NCBI GenBank assembly: GCA_019113295.1
Contig: DXHR01000035.1
Coordinates: forward strand, 88,396 to 152,395
Direction of reading: 5' to 3'
DNA length: 64,000 bases
Source: Candidatus Salinicoccus stercoripullorum
GTDB lineage: Bacteria > Bacillota > Bacilli > Staphylococcales > Salinicoccaceae
The notes under the pieces: generated by a model
Seen by the model: the letters and a program-made list of their open reading frames with translations, nothing else
Told to the model about the DNA's origin: nothing
Databases searched by the model: none
In this document: piece by piece, positions 36,512-45,295 of the stretch
Layout of the letters: each line of letters starts with the position of its first letter
Position numbering within the stretch: position 1 is the first letter of the stretch
Translations under genes and position numbers: made by a program

Positions 36512-38074
36512 TTATTTGTCGGGTTTCCTGATGTTATACTTCCATGCTTCGTCTTCATCCATCATTTTCTTGGCGGCGTAGATCGTGAAGAACTGGATGA
36601 ATATGATCGGGATGCCCATGATGCCTGAAACGACTTCAAGCGGTGCGAGACCGCCGATCTGCATGAGCAGCAGAGCAAGTGCTGTTATGACGAAAGCTAC
36701 AAAGATCCTGAGGAATTTCGACGGTTCCTTCTTACTCATGTCATTTCTGCTTGTGTAGGCAGCAATGGTGTACGTAGTGGAGTCGAGCGTCGTCGTCAGG
36801 AAAATCATAGCGATGATGATGAAGAGTACCATCATCAATCCGGGCAGGGGCAGTGTCTGGAGTATGGCCGGTATGAGCTGTACGGCCTCATTATCCCCGA
36901 GCATTCCGAGGACATCGAGATCGCCGTTCAGCTGCGCATGCACTCCGACACCTCCGAGCACCCCTGTTGCAATCCATGATATGGCCGTCGGTGCGAGCAG
37001 GTATGTCAGGATCATCTCTTTGATGGTCCGGCCCCTGGAAATTTTAGCGGCGAATACACTGTGGAGCATCGCCCACGTTGCATTGTATGCCATCCAGAAT
37101 ACCAGATGGTTCCTGATGAAAGTCGCCTGCTCTGTAGCCACAGAATCAGTGTAGAACGAGAATGTGAAATAGTTTGTGAGCAGATGACCAATGGTTTCGG
37201 TGAAAAAGTCCATTATAAAGACGCCCGGTCCGACGACCAATATGAACAAAGCCAAAAAGGCGGCCATGTAAATATTGAAGACGCTGAGCTTCTTGATCCC
37301 CTTCTCGATACCGCGGTAGGCACTCAGCGAAAACAGCGCCACCCAGACGACGGTCACAATCATGGTCATCGTAAAGGTGACTTCTGTGTTGAAAAGTTCC
37401 GCGAGGTTGGTCGTGATGATGGGCGCACCGAGTCCGAGTGTGACTGCTGCCCCTGAAAGGATGCTCATGAGGAACAGTATGTCGAGTATGATGCCGCCTG
37501 CGCCGTCTGTGAACCGGTCGCCGAATATGACGCGCGTCGCTTCGGATATTCGCATCATCGGGCGTTTCTTCACGTGGATGATGTATGCCATCGCAGGTGC
37601 CGCCATGACGAAAACGGAGAACACCTGGAAACTCCATATATACATGGCATAGGAATTGCCCCAGAGAAGCGCCTCGGCGGAGCCCGGCGCCACGCCGAGC
37701 GGCGGGTTGTCCGCTACACCCGTCCACTGCACCATGCCGGTTCTCATGATTGTCGAACCCAGCCCCATTGCGATCAGCAGCGATGCGTATTCAAACAGAG
37801 TGAACTGCGGTTTTTCATCCGGCGCTCCGAGCACAACCTTGCCGTATTTGGAGAAGGACAGGTAAAGTCCCGCAGCCAGCAGTATGTTTGCATACCAGAT
37901 GTATCCCCATCCGAACTGGGCGACGATCTGGTCGAAAATATTATTAAGAAGTTCAAGGGATTCCGATTCATATAATGCGAAAGGAATACTGATCAGCACT
38001 ATGATGATGACGGCGGGCAGGAATATTTTATGATCGACGGTTTTTAATCCGCCGCGTCCCGGCTTCTCTTTCAT
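36512..38074 (-). CDS. Divergent BCCT-family carrier
   Basis: A 520-residue secondary transporter with twelve helices of the betaine/choline/carnitine family. The hallmark loop AAKISRGRTIKEM is present, but the helix just before it, normally rich in Trp (the aromatic box that binds the quaternary ammonium group), reads FWMAYNATWAMLHS. The GMGSGI segment of helix 3 is GLGSTIMRTGMVQW. The substrate may therefore differ from glycine betaine or choline. ATG 38074 has GGAGGAG upstream. No long osmosensory C-terminal tail is present. Compatible-solute or amine uptake in a halophile is an inference. Confidence 0.82.
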   Translation of the reverse strand: MKEKPGRGGLKTVDHKIFLPAVIIIVLISIPFALYESESLELLNNIFDQIVAQFGWGYIWYANILLAAGLYLSFSKYGKVVLGAPDEKPQFTLFEYASLLIAMGLGSTIMRTGMVQWTGVADNPPLGVAPGSAEALLWGNSYAMYIWSFQVFSVFVMAAPAMAYIIHVKKRPMMRISEATRVIFGDRFTDGAGGIILDILFLMSILSGAAVTLGLGAPIITTNLAELFNTEVTFTMTMIVTVVWVALFSLSAYRGIEKGIKKLSVFNIYMAAFLALFILVVGPGVFIMDFFTETIGHLLTNYFTFSFYTDSVATEQATFIRNHLVFWMAYNATWAMLHSVFAAKISRGRTIKEMILTYLLAPTAISWIATGVLGGVGVHAQLNGDLDVLGMLGDNEAVQLIPAILQTLPLPGLMMVLFIIIAMIFLTTTLDSTTYTIAAYTSRNDMSKKEPSKFLRIFVAFVITALALLLMQIGGLAPLEVVSGIMGIPIIFIQFFTIYAAKKMMDEDEAWKYNIRKPDK

Positions 38075-38559
38075 AATCAAATCTCCTCCTTCAGCATTTG
38101 CATAATGATTTTTTAAAATTTGATATACAAAAATATTCTAACATATAAAAACTGAAGAATAAGACGTATTCATATAAAGGTTGTAATAGTAATATAAAAG
38201 TATATTTTAGCCCTAAAAATTTTGAAAAACGCGAGTGACCCGTGATGGCAGCCGGGTGCTGCTTGCCTGCGGAGTCATTATGTACGTTGTGGAAAAGCTG
38301 GTCAATGAAGGTTGCGCAGTAAAGAACTGTACAAGATGGACAGAAGGATGATGTATGTAACGCTCAGTCCCAAATGCAGAAAGCTGATGGATGAAATCTC
38401 CCCCCCGCATGCAGACCAGATGGAGCCCCCCGCGTGTTCATAGCCAAAGAGAGGAAACGGCTGACAGTCTTTTGAAAAAAACGGTAAAGAACGTTAAATG
38501 TGGCGGTATGCGGGGTAGAGGGCAATAGAAGGGGAATAGATCACTAAAGGAGAGATACG
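38075..38559. other. Intergenic region upstream of wrbA
   Basis: A 485-bp region between the divergent BCCT and wrbA genes. The BCCT-proximal 145 bp are AT-rich and probably hold promoters. The middle carries the MarR remnant. The last 100 bp contain an AACGGTAAAGAACGTTAAA-like stretch but no clear operator. No intact gene was found. Confidence 0.65.
38226..38443 (+). pseudogene. Remnant of a MarR-family regulator gene
   Basis: Two reading-frame pieces join into the middle and end of a MarR protein. Frame one (38226-38335) reads through VLLACGVIMYVVEKLVNEG, matching the MarR recognition helix and wing; frame two (from 38336) reads MDRRMMYVTLSPKCRKLMDEI, the DRR wing and following helix. One missing base near 38325-38336 would reconnect them. 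The N-terminal part is absent (an in-frame stop precedes 38226), and the tail after a C-rich run is out of frame. The wrbA gene next door is the kind of target such regulators control. Confidence 0.7.
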
Positions 38560-39174
38560 ATGGCAGACTTGAATCTGGCAGTTATATATTACAGCTCGAC
38601 GGGTACCAATCATCAGATGGCGCAGTGGGCCGAGGAAGCGGGGAATGATGCCGGGGCCAATGTAAGACTGCGCAAAATCCCCGAGACAGCTCCCATGGAA
38701 GCAATTGAATCCAACCCGGCCTGGAAGGAAAATTATGATAAGACACAGAATATCGAGGAGGCGGCTGTGGAGGACCTTGAATGGGCAGATGCAATCGTGT
38801 TCAGTGTGCCCACCCGCTTTGGTGTGGAGGCGTCACAATTCCGTGCTTTCATAGATACAACGGGCGGTCTGTGGGCACAGGGCAAGCTGATGAACAAGGT
38901 GGTCAGCGCAATGTCGTCGGCCCAGAACCCGCATGGCGGCCAGGAGGCGACAGTGCTCTCCGTCTATAAGACGATGGCGCACTGGGGTGCGATCATCGTG
39001 CCGCCGGGCTACTCCGACCCTGTACAGTTTGAAGCGGGCGGCAACCCTTACGGGGTCTCCGCAACCGCAACAGAGAACGGTATTGTGGAGGATATAGAAG
39101 ATGCAGTCAAGCATCAGGCAAGGCGCACCGTGGAAGTGGCCGAATGGTTACGGCACGGCCAGGGCAACGGATAA
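38560..39174 (+). CDS. wrbA: NAD(P)H:quinone oxidoreductase, WrbA type
   Basis: A 204-residue flavodoxin-like FMN enzyme that reduces quinones by two electrons, avoiding semiquinone radicals. The FMN phosphate loop is YYSSTGTNHQMA (residues 9-20); FSVPTRFG near 87 and SSAQNPHGGQEAT near 120 are WrbA-typical. ATG 38560 follows AAAGGAGAG. It ends in a terminator shared with the convergent mntR-like gene. A degraded MarR-type gene lies just upstream, so its original regulator may have been lost. Confidence 0.9.
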   Translation: MADLNLAVIYYSSTGTNHQMAQWAEEAGNDAGANVRLRKIPETAPMEAIESNPAWKENYDKTQNIEEAAVEDLEWADAIVFSVPTRFGVEASQFRAFIDTTGGLWAQGKLMNKVVSAMSSAQNPHGGQEATVLSVYKTMAHWGAIIVPPGYSDPVQFEAGGNPYGVSATATENGIVEDIEDAVKHQARRTVEVAEWLRHGQGNG

Positions 39175-39189
39175 TAGAAAAGCAGACAG

Positions 39190-39235
39190 AAAAAGCATTC
39201 GCCGGGAAGTTTCATTTCCCCGGGAATGCTTTTTT
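39190..39235. terminator. Bidirectional terminator
   Basis: An outer AAAAAGCATTC/GAATGCTTTTTT stem with an inner GC stem lies between convergent genes. Confidence 0.9.
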
Positions 39236-39238
39236 AGG

Positions 39239-39892
39239 TCAGATGCGCTCGACGAACAGGTATTGGGCAATTGTCTGGCTGATCTGTATTTCCTTATCAG
39301 TGGTACCGTGATTCAGGGTGAGGAGGTCGAGTCCTGAATCCCTGCCGGTCACTGTCACCCGGTCTCCGATTCTGAGATCATGGTTTTCAAAATACTGGAG
39401 CAGCTTATCTTCATCAACGATGCGGGAAATGCGAACCGGTTCCCCAAGCGTTGCTTCAGTCAGATGCACCGTCCTGACTTCCTGTTCCTCCATCAACTCG
39501 GTGGAGATGGCGCCGCCGTGCGGACAGTATTCGGGAAAATCCAGGTAGGCTTCCAGCCTGTTGGCGAGTTCGGCACTGGTCGAGTGTTCCAGGAGCTCCG
39601 CCTCAGGATGGACTTCATGGATATTGAAGCCGAGATGTTTCACAAGGAACACTTCCCACAACCGGTGCTTGCGGATCAGCTTTTTGGCATAATCAGTGCC
39701 CTCCCGGGTCAGCTTGCTTCCTTTGTACGGCGTGTATACTACCCATCCCGCTTTGACCAGGCTGTTCATCATTTCCGTCACGGTGGGCGGAGAGATGCTC
39801 AGCCGGTTGGCTATCTCCTTGTTCGGCACCTGTTCCGTCCGGCCGCCGAGTTCAAACAGTATTTTTAAATAATCTTCCTTCGTTGGGCTCAT
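39239..39892 (-). CDS. mntR: DtxR-family metalloregulator, MntR/SirR-like
   Basis: A 217-residue iron- or manganese-dependent repressor. The N-terminal winged helix (residues 1-60) contains RLSISPPTVTEMMNSLVKAGWV; the dimerisation and metal domain (65-140) has EHSTSAELANRLE and YCPHGG; an SH3/FeoA-like domain follows (145-217). This three-domain layout matches staphylococcal MntR/SirR rather than short Bacillus MntR. The start at ATG 39892 has GGAG 8 nt upstream. No manganese transporter is adjacent, so targets lie elsewhere. Mn versus Fe specificity is unresolved. Confidence 0.85.
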   Translation of the reverse strand: MSPTKEDYLKILFELGGRTEQVPNKEIANRLSISPPTVTEMMNSLVKAGWVVYTPYKGSKLTREGTDYAKKLIRKHRLWEVFLVKHLGFNIHEVHPEAELLEHSTSAELANRLEAYLDFPEYCPHGGAISTELMEEQEVRTVHLTEATLGEPVRISRIVDEDKLLQYFENHDLRIGDRVTVTGRDSGLDLLTLNHGTTDKEIQISQTIAQYLFVERI

Positions 39893-39941
39893 GAGTCTCA
39901 CTCCGTTCAGAATTATCCATTACTATTATGAAGAAAAATAT

Positions 39942-40111
39942 CTATATCGGCAATTCATATTTGCTCCGGGTGTAATGAGTATATTCCTCGCCCCGTTCTG
40001 TTAAGGTATAATACCCATTCTTCTTTTCGATGTAGTCATTGATGAGCAGATAGGCCGTGAGGGCGGGAGCACAAAGAGCATCACGACTGATATTAACGCA
40101 GTCCTTTTCAT
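39942..40111 (-). pseudogene. Frameshifted small ORF with a winged-helix-like C-terminus
   Basis: On the minus strand an ATG (40109-40111) lies 7 nt after GGAGG, but its frame stops after 36 codons. One extra A in the AAAA run right after the start codon (40105-40108) would open a clean 56-residue frame ending GYYTLTERGEEYTHYTRSKYELPI... at the stop 39942-39944. In that frame the codons show no other stop up to the preceding gene's stop. The C-terminal part resembles the wing of small PadR-like DNA-binding proteins. Either a pseudogene, a phase-variable A run, or a sequence error. Confidence 0.5.
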
Positions 40112-40127
40112 AATCTGTCCTCCGGTG

Positions 40128-40820
40128 TCACCGGTCTAAAATATGGAACAGATCATTCAACTTTCTGATCTCGAAATCCGCCCTGAATTCAAAAGGATTC
40201 TCTTTGGTATTCGGGTTGTACCAGCATGTATCGATTCCGCTGTTGATGCCGCCGAGTATGTCTGAAGTCAATGAATCTCCTATGATTAGTGCATCTTCTG
40301 GCGTGAATCCGTCAATACGGGCGGCCACATGTTCAAAGAATTCCTTCATAGGTTTCTGGAAACCTGTATCTTCACTGATGAATACATCCTGAAAATAGGG
40401 TTTTATACCGGCATTGGCGAGTCTCTTTTCCTGGGTCGCCTTCACGCCATTTGTAATGATATACAAGGGGAAGGCTTCAGACAGGATGCGGAGGACATCG
40501 AGTGCGCCGTCAAACATCCGGTGGCCGTGCTCTGCGATCTGCTTCATATACATTTCATTGATAAGCGCTCCGTCCACACTTTGTCCAAGTTCGCCAAAGA
40601 AGACTTCATGCCTCTTCGTCAGTGCTCTGTCTTTTGTCAGTTCATTCCTTTCAAGCATTTCCCAGTGGGCCTGGTTGATCGCCTTATACCGGTCGTGGAG
40701 GCCTGGAGAACTGTCAACTCTCTGGCTTTCAAGGACAAATTCGAGTGCCCTGTTTTCAGCAGCACCGAAGTCAAGTATGGTGTCATCAAGGTCAAACAGC
40801 AGATACTTATAATTTTTCAT
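40128..40820 (-). CDS. HAD-family nucleotidase, YjjG-like
   Basis: A 230-residue HAD phosphatase of the YjjG/YfnB branch, which removes phosphate from non-canonical pyrimidine nucleotides (house cleaning). Motif I is LFDLDDTILDF (residues 8-18), motif II ITNG near 120, motif III with Lys in FQKPMKEFFEH near 152, and motif IV IIGDSLTSDILGG near 180. A helical C1 cap lies between 20 and 95. Start ATG 40820 follows AGGAAAGAGG. The small frameshifted ORF lies directly downstream. Confidence 0.87.
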   Translation of the reverse strand: MKNYKYLLFDLDDTILDFGAAENRALEFVLESQRVDSSPGLHDRYKAINQAHWEMLERNELTKDRALTKRHEVFFGELGQSVDGALINEMYMKQIAEHGHRMFDGALDVLRILSEAFPLYIITNGVKATQEKRLANAGIKPYFQDVFISEDTGFQKPMKEFFEHVAARIDGFTPEDALIIGDSLTSDILGGINSGIDTCWYNPNTKENPFEFRADFEIRKLNDLFHILDR

Positions 40821-40895
40821 GGATCAAACCTCTTTCCTGATACTGAAAATACTTACGGGCTTATCATATCATTCTGATATGGACAGAGGGTATGG

Positions 40896-40929
40896 TATAA
40901 TGAACGCGTATTAGTGCAAACGTTTGCAC
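40896..40929 (+). promoter_or_regulatory. Promoter and LacI/CcpA-type operator of malQ-glgP
   Basis: TATAAT at 40896-40901 is followed by a perfect 16-bp palindrome GTGCAAACGTTTGCAC (40914-40929). It matches LacI/MalR-family operators and also fits the cre consensus (TGNAANCGNWNNCW). It sits just downstream of the predicted start of transcription, so binding would block initiation or elongation. Confidence 0.75.
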
Positions 40930-40946
40930 CAAAGGGGAGGATCTCT

Positions 40947-42431
40947 ATGAAAAAGCGGTCAAGCGGAGTGCTTCTGCATATTTCTTCATTGCCCGGGAAA
41001 TACGGCATCGGGGATTTTGGCCAAAAAGCCTATAAGTTTGTCAGGCTTCTTGCGGGTTCCGGTACGAAATACTGGCAGATATTACCGCTCGGAGTTACCG
41101 GTTTTGGCGATTCACCATACCAGAGTTTTTCTGCATTCGCCGGCAACCCGTACTTCATCGATCTGGATGAACTGATTGAAAGGGGATGGCTGTCGGAAGA
41201 GGAAGCGGCAGGGGCGGATCTGGGAGATGATGCCGAAAAAGTGGATTATTCAAAACTTTATCTGCATAAAATGCCGTTGTTTGAAGCAGCATATCGTCGC
41301 GCGGAAAAAGAGCTCGGCAGTGAATTGGAGGCTTTTCTCGCCCGTCATAGTTACTGGCTCCATGACTTTGCATTGTATATGGCAATTAAAAAGGCGCATG
41401 GCGGTGATTCCTGGATGGAATGGCCCGATAAGTACAGGCTGAGGGAAAGTGCTGCTCTTGACGCGTTTTATGTGGAACATAAATACGAGTTTTTCTTCTG
41501 GGTGTTTACCCAGTACCTGTTTTTTGGACAATGGGAGAGACTCAGAAAGTATGCAAATGAACGGGGCATACGGATCATGGGAGACATCCCGATCTATGTC
41601 GCGGAAGACGGGGCGGACATCTGGTCGCAGCCGGAACTGTACAAGCTGGATGGTGATCTGAAACCGGTGGTCGTCGCAGGCGTGCCGCCGGATATGATGA
41701 GTGCCACGGGCCAGCTGTGGGGAAATCCCATATATGACTGGGATGCGATGGCGGGTGACGGCTACCGATGGTGGATCAGAAGGATAGAGGAAAGCTTTAA
41801 TCTGTATGATACGGTCAGAATCGACCACTTCAGGGGATTTGAGTCGTACTGGGAGATTCCAGCAGGGGACCCGACGGCCGAAAACGGCAACTGGGTGAAA
41901 GGTCCGGGCATGGACTTGTTCAACGCTGTGAAGGATGCACTTGGCGAGCGGGATATCGTGGCTGAAGACCTCGGGTTCCTGACGGATGAAGTATATAAAC
42001 TGATTGAGGATACGGGATACCCGGGTATGAAAATACTGCAGTTCGGTTTTGACTCTGCAGAAGATTCGGAATATCTGCCGCACAATTATTCCCGGCACAC
42101 TATAGCCTATACCGGAAACCATGATACACAGACGATGCGGGGCTGGCTTGAATCCGCTGAAGGGAAGACATACGAAAAAGCGGCGGCGTACCTGAACCTG
42201 ACAGAAGAGGAAGGGCCGACTGACGGGTGTATCAGAGGTGTGTTTGCCTCGCATTCGTACCTTTCCATCATTCCCATGCAGGACCTGCTCGGGACGGGGG
42301 ATGAAACACGGTTCAATATACCATCCACCATCGGCGGCAACTGGGAGTGGCGGATGACCGAAGATGCTCTGAAAAAGCGCACGCTAAAAAAACTGAAACA
42401 GTTGAACAGACTTTACGGGAGGTCATTATGA
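40947..42431 (+). CDS. malQ: 4-alpha-glucanotransferase (amylomaltase)
   Basis: Transfers glucan segments between maltodextrins in the cytoplasm, releasing glucose and lengthening chains for the phosphorylase. The 494-residue GH77 enzyme starts KKRSSGVLLHISSLPGKYG, the GH77 opening. Catalytic residues are Asp in VRIDHFRGF, Glu in VAEDLGF and Asp in TGNHDTQTMRGW. ATG 40947 has GGGGAGG upstream; the in-frame GTG at 40914 lies in the operator. Its stop overlaps glgP (ATGA). Confidence 0.96.
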   Translation: MKKRSSGVLLHISSLPGKYGIGDFGQKAYKFVRLLAGSGTKYWQILPLGVTGFGDSPYQSFSAFAGNPYFIDLDELIERGWLSEEEAAGADLGDDAEKVDYSKLYLHKMPLFEAAYRRAEKELGSELEAFLARHSYWLHDFALYMAIKKAHGGDSWMEWPDKYRLRESAALDAFYVEHKYEFFFWVFTQYLFFGQWERLRKYANERGIRIMGDIPIYVAEDGADIWSQPELYKLDGDLKPVVVAGVPPDMMSATGQLWGNPIYDWDAMAGDGYRWWIRRIEESFNLYDTVRIDHFRGFESYWEIPAGDPTAENGNWVKGPGMDLFNAVKDALGERDIVAEDLGFLTDEVYKLIEDTGYPGMKILQFGFDSAEDSEYLPHNYSRHTIAYTGNHDTQTMRGWLESAEGKTYEKAAAYLNLTEEEGPTDGCIRGVFASHSYLSIIPMQDLLGTGDETRFNIPSTIGGNWEWRMTEDALKKRTLKKLKQLNRLYGRSL

Positions 42432-44779
42432 AATCAATTGAATTGAAGGACAGGATTGAAGCCCAGGCTTATAAAAGCTATGGCCGGTCATTTTATGATT
42501 TACATGAGAAAGAACAGTTTGTCACAGTAGGAAATGCAGTGATGGAGTATCTTGTGCCCAAATGGATACGATCCAAAGAGAAATTCAGGACTCAGAAGCA
42601 GGCGTACTATTTCTCGGCTGAATTTTTGATGGGACGTGCGCTCAGCAATAACCTGGCCAATCTGGAAATAGAAAAGGAAGTGAAGGCAACACTTCGTGAA
42701 ATGGGGATCGACTACAATGTCCTGGAGGATGCAGAAGATGATGCGGGTCTCGGCAACGGCGGGCTGGGACGTCTTGCCGCCTGTTTCCTCGATTCCGGGG
42801 CGACGCTCGACTACCCGCTTTCGGGATACGGAATACTGTACCAGTACGGCATATTCAAACAGAACTTCGTCAACGGCTTCCAGGTCGAAGAGGGAGATCC
42901 ATGGCTGGAATACGAAAACCCCTGGCTCGTCAAAGACAGCAATGATACGGTCATTGTCGAATTCAGTGGAGAAGACAAGGTAGAGGCGGTACCATATGAC
43001 ATGCCGGTAGTCGGATACGGCGGACAGACGATCAATACTCTCAGACTCTGGAGTGCCGAAGCGATAGAGAAGTTCGATTTCAGGGCTTTTGATGAAGGGG
43101 ATTACATTTATTCCGTAAAGGCCCAGGATGAAGCGGAGACGATCTCCCGGATACTGTACCCCAACGATTCCACAGATGAAGGTAAGCGTCTCAGGCTCAA
43201 ACAGCAGTACTTCTTCACATCAGCCTCCCTCCAGGACCTGGTCCGGAAATTCAAGAAAGAGGGTCATAAAAGCTTTGATGACTTTTCCAAACTGCATTCC
43301 ATCCAGCTGAATGATACCCATCCGGCACTGGCGATTCCAGAACTCATCCGTTTATTGGAAATGGAAGGGGTGGAATTTGAGAAGGCATTTGATATTGTGC
43401 AGAAGACTATGGCCTATACAAACCATACACTTCTGGCTGAAGCGCTGGAAGTGTGGGATAAGGGGCTCTTCATATCTGTGCTCCCGGACCTGATGCCGTA
43501 TATCGAAAAAATCAACGAAAGACTCATCAGGGAGCTGAAGGAATGGAAGGTGGACGAAGCTCTGTGGGATAAGTTCCTCATCCTCCAGAACGATTCGGTG
43601 CATATGGCATTCATGTCAATCTATGCCTCACGTGCAGTGAACGGTGTGGCTGCAATCCATACTGACCTGCTGAAAACGGAAGTGATCCATGAGTGGGATG
43701 AACTGTTCCCGAATCGCATAGTCAATAAGACAAACGGCATCACCCAGAGGAGATGGCTGCTCCAGGCCAACCCGGGGCTCAGCGGGATGATTACAGATCT
43801 GCTCGGCAGTGATGAGTGGATCACCGATCTGAGCCTGCTCAAAAATCTTGAGGACAGACATGAGGATGACGCAGTGCTTGAGCGGTTCATCGAAATCAAA
43901 AAAGAGAAGAAGCAGGAACTCGCGGATTATATACAGTTCCACGAAGAAGTGGATGCCGATCCAGAATCGATCTTCGACATACAGATCAAAAGACTGCATG
44001 AATACAAGCGGCAGCTGATGATGGCTTTCTATATCGCTGACCTGTTCAACCGTATAAAAGAAGACCCCGGGGCGGAGTGGACGAAACGCACATTCATCTT
44101 CGGGGCAAAAGCGGCACCGGGATACTACATGGCGAAAGCGATCATCAAATTCATCAATGAGCTTGCCGGCCGGGTAAATAAGGATGTCGACACGAAAGAT
44201 ATCATCAAAGTGGTGTTTGTTGAAAACTACGGCGTATCCTATGCTGAAAAGCTCTTCCCGGCAGCCGATGTATCGGAACAGATTTCAACCGCCGGCAAAG
44301 AAGCCTCCGGCACCGGCAATATGAAATTCATGCTGAACGGTGCAGTGACTGTCGGTACGATGGATGGCGCAAATGTTGAAATCGTCGAAGAGGCGGGGAA
44401 GGAAAACAATTATATCTTCGGGATGGAAGTTGACGCCGTCGCAGCAAAGCGGGCGGACTATGATCCGAAAATACCGATGCGGGAAACAGAAGGACTCGGA
44501 GCGGTCGTGGAATCACTCATTGACGGCACCTATCAGGATAACGGGACAGGGATGCTCCGTGCTCTGTATGACAGCATTGTGGAGAGCGATGAGTACTTTG
44601 TGCTGGAGGACTTTGCTTCCTACAGAGAAACGCAGGACAGGATCGCCCATGACTATAAGGACAAAAAAGCATTCTACAAAAAAGGCTATATGAACATGGT
44701 TAATGCAGGAAAGTTCTCCTCAGACAGGACAATTGAAGAATATGCCGGTGAAATCTGGCACATCAGCAAAAAACAATAA
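42428..44779 (+). CDS. glgP: Glycogen/maltodextrin phosphorylase
   Basis: Cleaves alpha-1,4-glucans with phosphate to give glucose-1-phosphate. The 783-residue GT35 enzyme binds PLP through Lys 633 in EASGTGNMKFML; GNGGLGRLAACFLDS near residue 105 is the family marker. No glycogen synthesis genes are nearby, so the partner MalQ and the cytoplasmic amylase at 59-60 kb suggest maltodextrin use. Glucose-1-phosphate could also feed UDP-glucose synthesis. The start overlaps malQ by 4 nt and a long hairpin closes the operon. Confidence 0.96.
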   Translation: MKSIELKDRIEAQAYKSYGRSFYDLHEKEQFVTVGNAVMEYLVPKWIRSKEKFRTQKQAYYFSAEFLMGRALSNNLANLEIEKEVKATLREMGIDYNVLEDAEDDAGLGNGGLGRLAACFLDSGATLDYPLSGYGILYQYGIFKQNFVNGFQVEEGDPWLEYENPWLVKDSNDTVIVEFSGEDKVEAVPYDMPVVGYGGQTINTLRLWSAEAIEKFDFRAFDEGDYIYSVKAQDEAETISRILYPNDSTDEGKRLRLKQQYFFTSASLQDLVRKFKKEGHKSFDDFSKLHSIQLNDTHPALAIPELIRLLEMEGVEFEKAFDIVQKTMAYTNHTLLAEALEVWDKGLFISVLPDLMPYIEKINERLIRELKEWKVDEALWDKFLILQNDSVHMAFMSIYASRAVNGVAAIHTDLLKTEVIHEWDELFPNRIVNKTNGITQRRWLLQANPGLSGMITDLLGSDEWITDLSLLKNLEDRHEDDAVLERFIEIKKEKKQELADYIQFHEEVDADPESIFDIQIKRLHEYKRQLMMAFYIADLFNRIKEDPGAEWTKRTFIFGAKAAPGYYMAKAIIKFINELAGRVNKDVDTKDIIKVVFVENYGVSYAEKLFPAADVSEQISTAGKEASGTGNMKFMLNGAVTVGTMDGANVEIVEEAGKENNYIFGMEVDAVAAKRADYDPKIPMRETEGLGAVVESLIDGTYQDNGTGMLRALYDSIVESDEYFVLEDFASYRETQDRIAHDYKDKKAFYKKGYMNMVNAGKFSSDRTIEEYAGEIWHISKKQ

Positions 44780-44831
44780 TATGACAACAGCCGGTACGGG
44801 GTCAGATGCCCGTACCGGCTGTTGTCATATT
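44778..44831. terminator. Long hairpin between convergent glgP and hemerythrin-like gene
   Basis: A 23-bp perfect stem (44778-44800 with 44809-44831) and 8-nt loop, with only weak T runs; probably a two-way transcript end. Confidence 0.75.
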
Positions 44832-44833
44832 AC

Positions 44834-45265
44834 TTATTCACTGCCGCCGAGCAGGAGGTTTTCCTCATCCCTTGAATGGAGTTCATCCACCAGAATGATG
44901 GAGACGGAGTGATCGATGAGCTTCTGGAAGTCGACTTCATCTTTTGAGAGTTCCTCTTTCATGCGGCCGACCATCATTCTGATGAGCTCGTGGTCCCGCT
45001 TCAGCCTCTGCACTTTATCGTGCAGGGCGGGTTCCCGGCCGACGGCCCTGTCGTACAGGCCGCTGTCTGTTTCCTCTTCATCGAAGTGACCGAGTACACG
45101 CTCTTCGACATATTCAATGAAGGATTCCATCTCGTCTGCAAGTTCCTTATGTTCAAGTTTGTTGAGCAGGGTTTTCATGGATTCGAGCTGTTCCTCTGCA
45201 CCTCCCAGTATTTCGTCATGCAAATCTTTGTGTGCTGAATAATCATTGAGCGGCAGATTGTCCAT
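44834..45265 (-). CDS. Hemerythrin-like HHE domain protein
   Basis: A 143-residue acidic, helical protein with hemerythrin-pattern residues: HKDLHDEIL (helix 1), HFDEEETD (helix 2), KRDHELIRM (helix 3) and DELHSRDEENLL (helix 4). It likely binds a di-iron site. It is a different subtype from the one at the end of the nar operon. The start is ATG 45265 behind GGAGGCGGTG; a GTG at 45274 is too close to that site. It ends at the hairpin shared with glgP. Oxygen or NO sensing or storage is possible. Confidence 0.8.
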   Translation of the reverse strand: MDNLPLNDYSAHKDLHDEILGGAEEQLESMKTLLNKLEHKELADEMESFIEYVEERVLGHFDEEETDSGLYDRAVGREPALHDKVQRLKRDHELIRMMVGRMKEELSKDEVDFQKLIDHSVSIILVDELHSRDEENLLLGGSE

Positions 45266-45295
45266 CTGTTTCACCGCCTCCTCATATCAAAACTG

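Noticed and set aside
38213..38410. Minus-strand 65-codon frame upstream of wrbA
   Set aside because: The plus strand here spells a MarR-family remnant in two frames, which explains the open frame.
41250..42254. A 334-codon minus-strand frame inside malQ
   Set aside because: Complement of a well-conserved GH77 gene; the product resembles nothing and lacks a start site.
44781..44828. The long glgP hairpin as a small RNA or attachment site
   Set aside because: Its place between two convergent genes is better explained as a shared transcript end.
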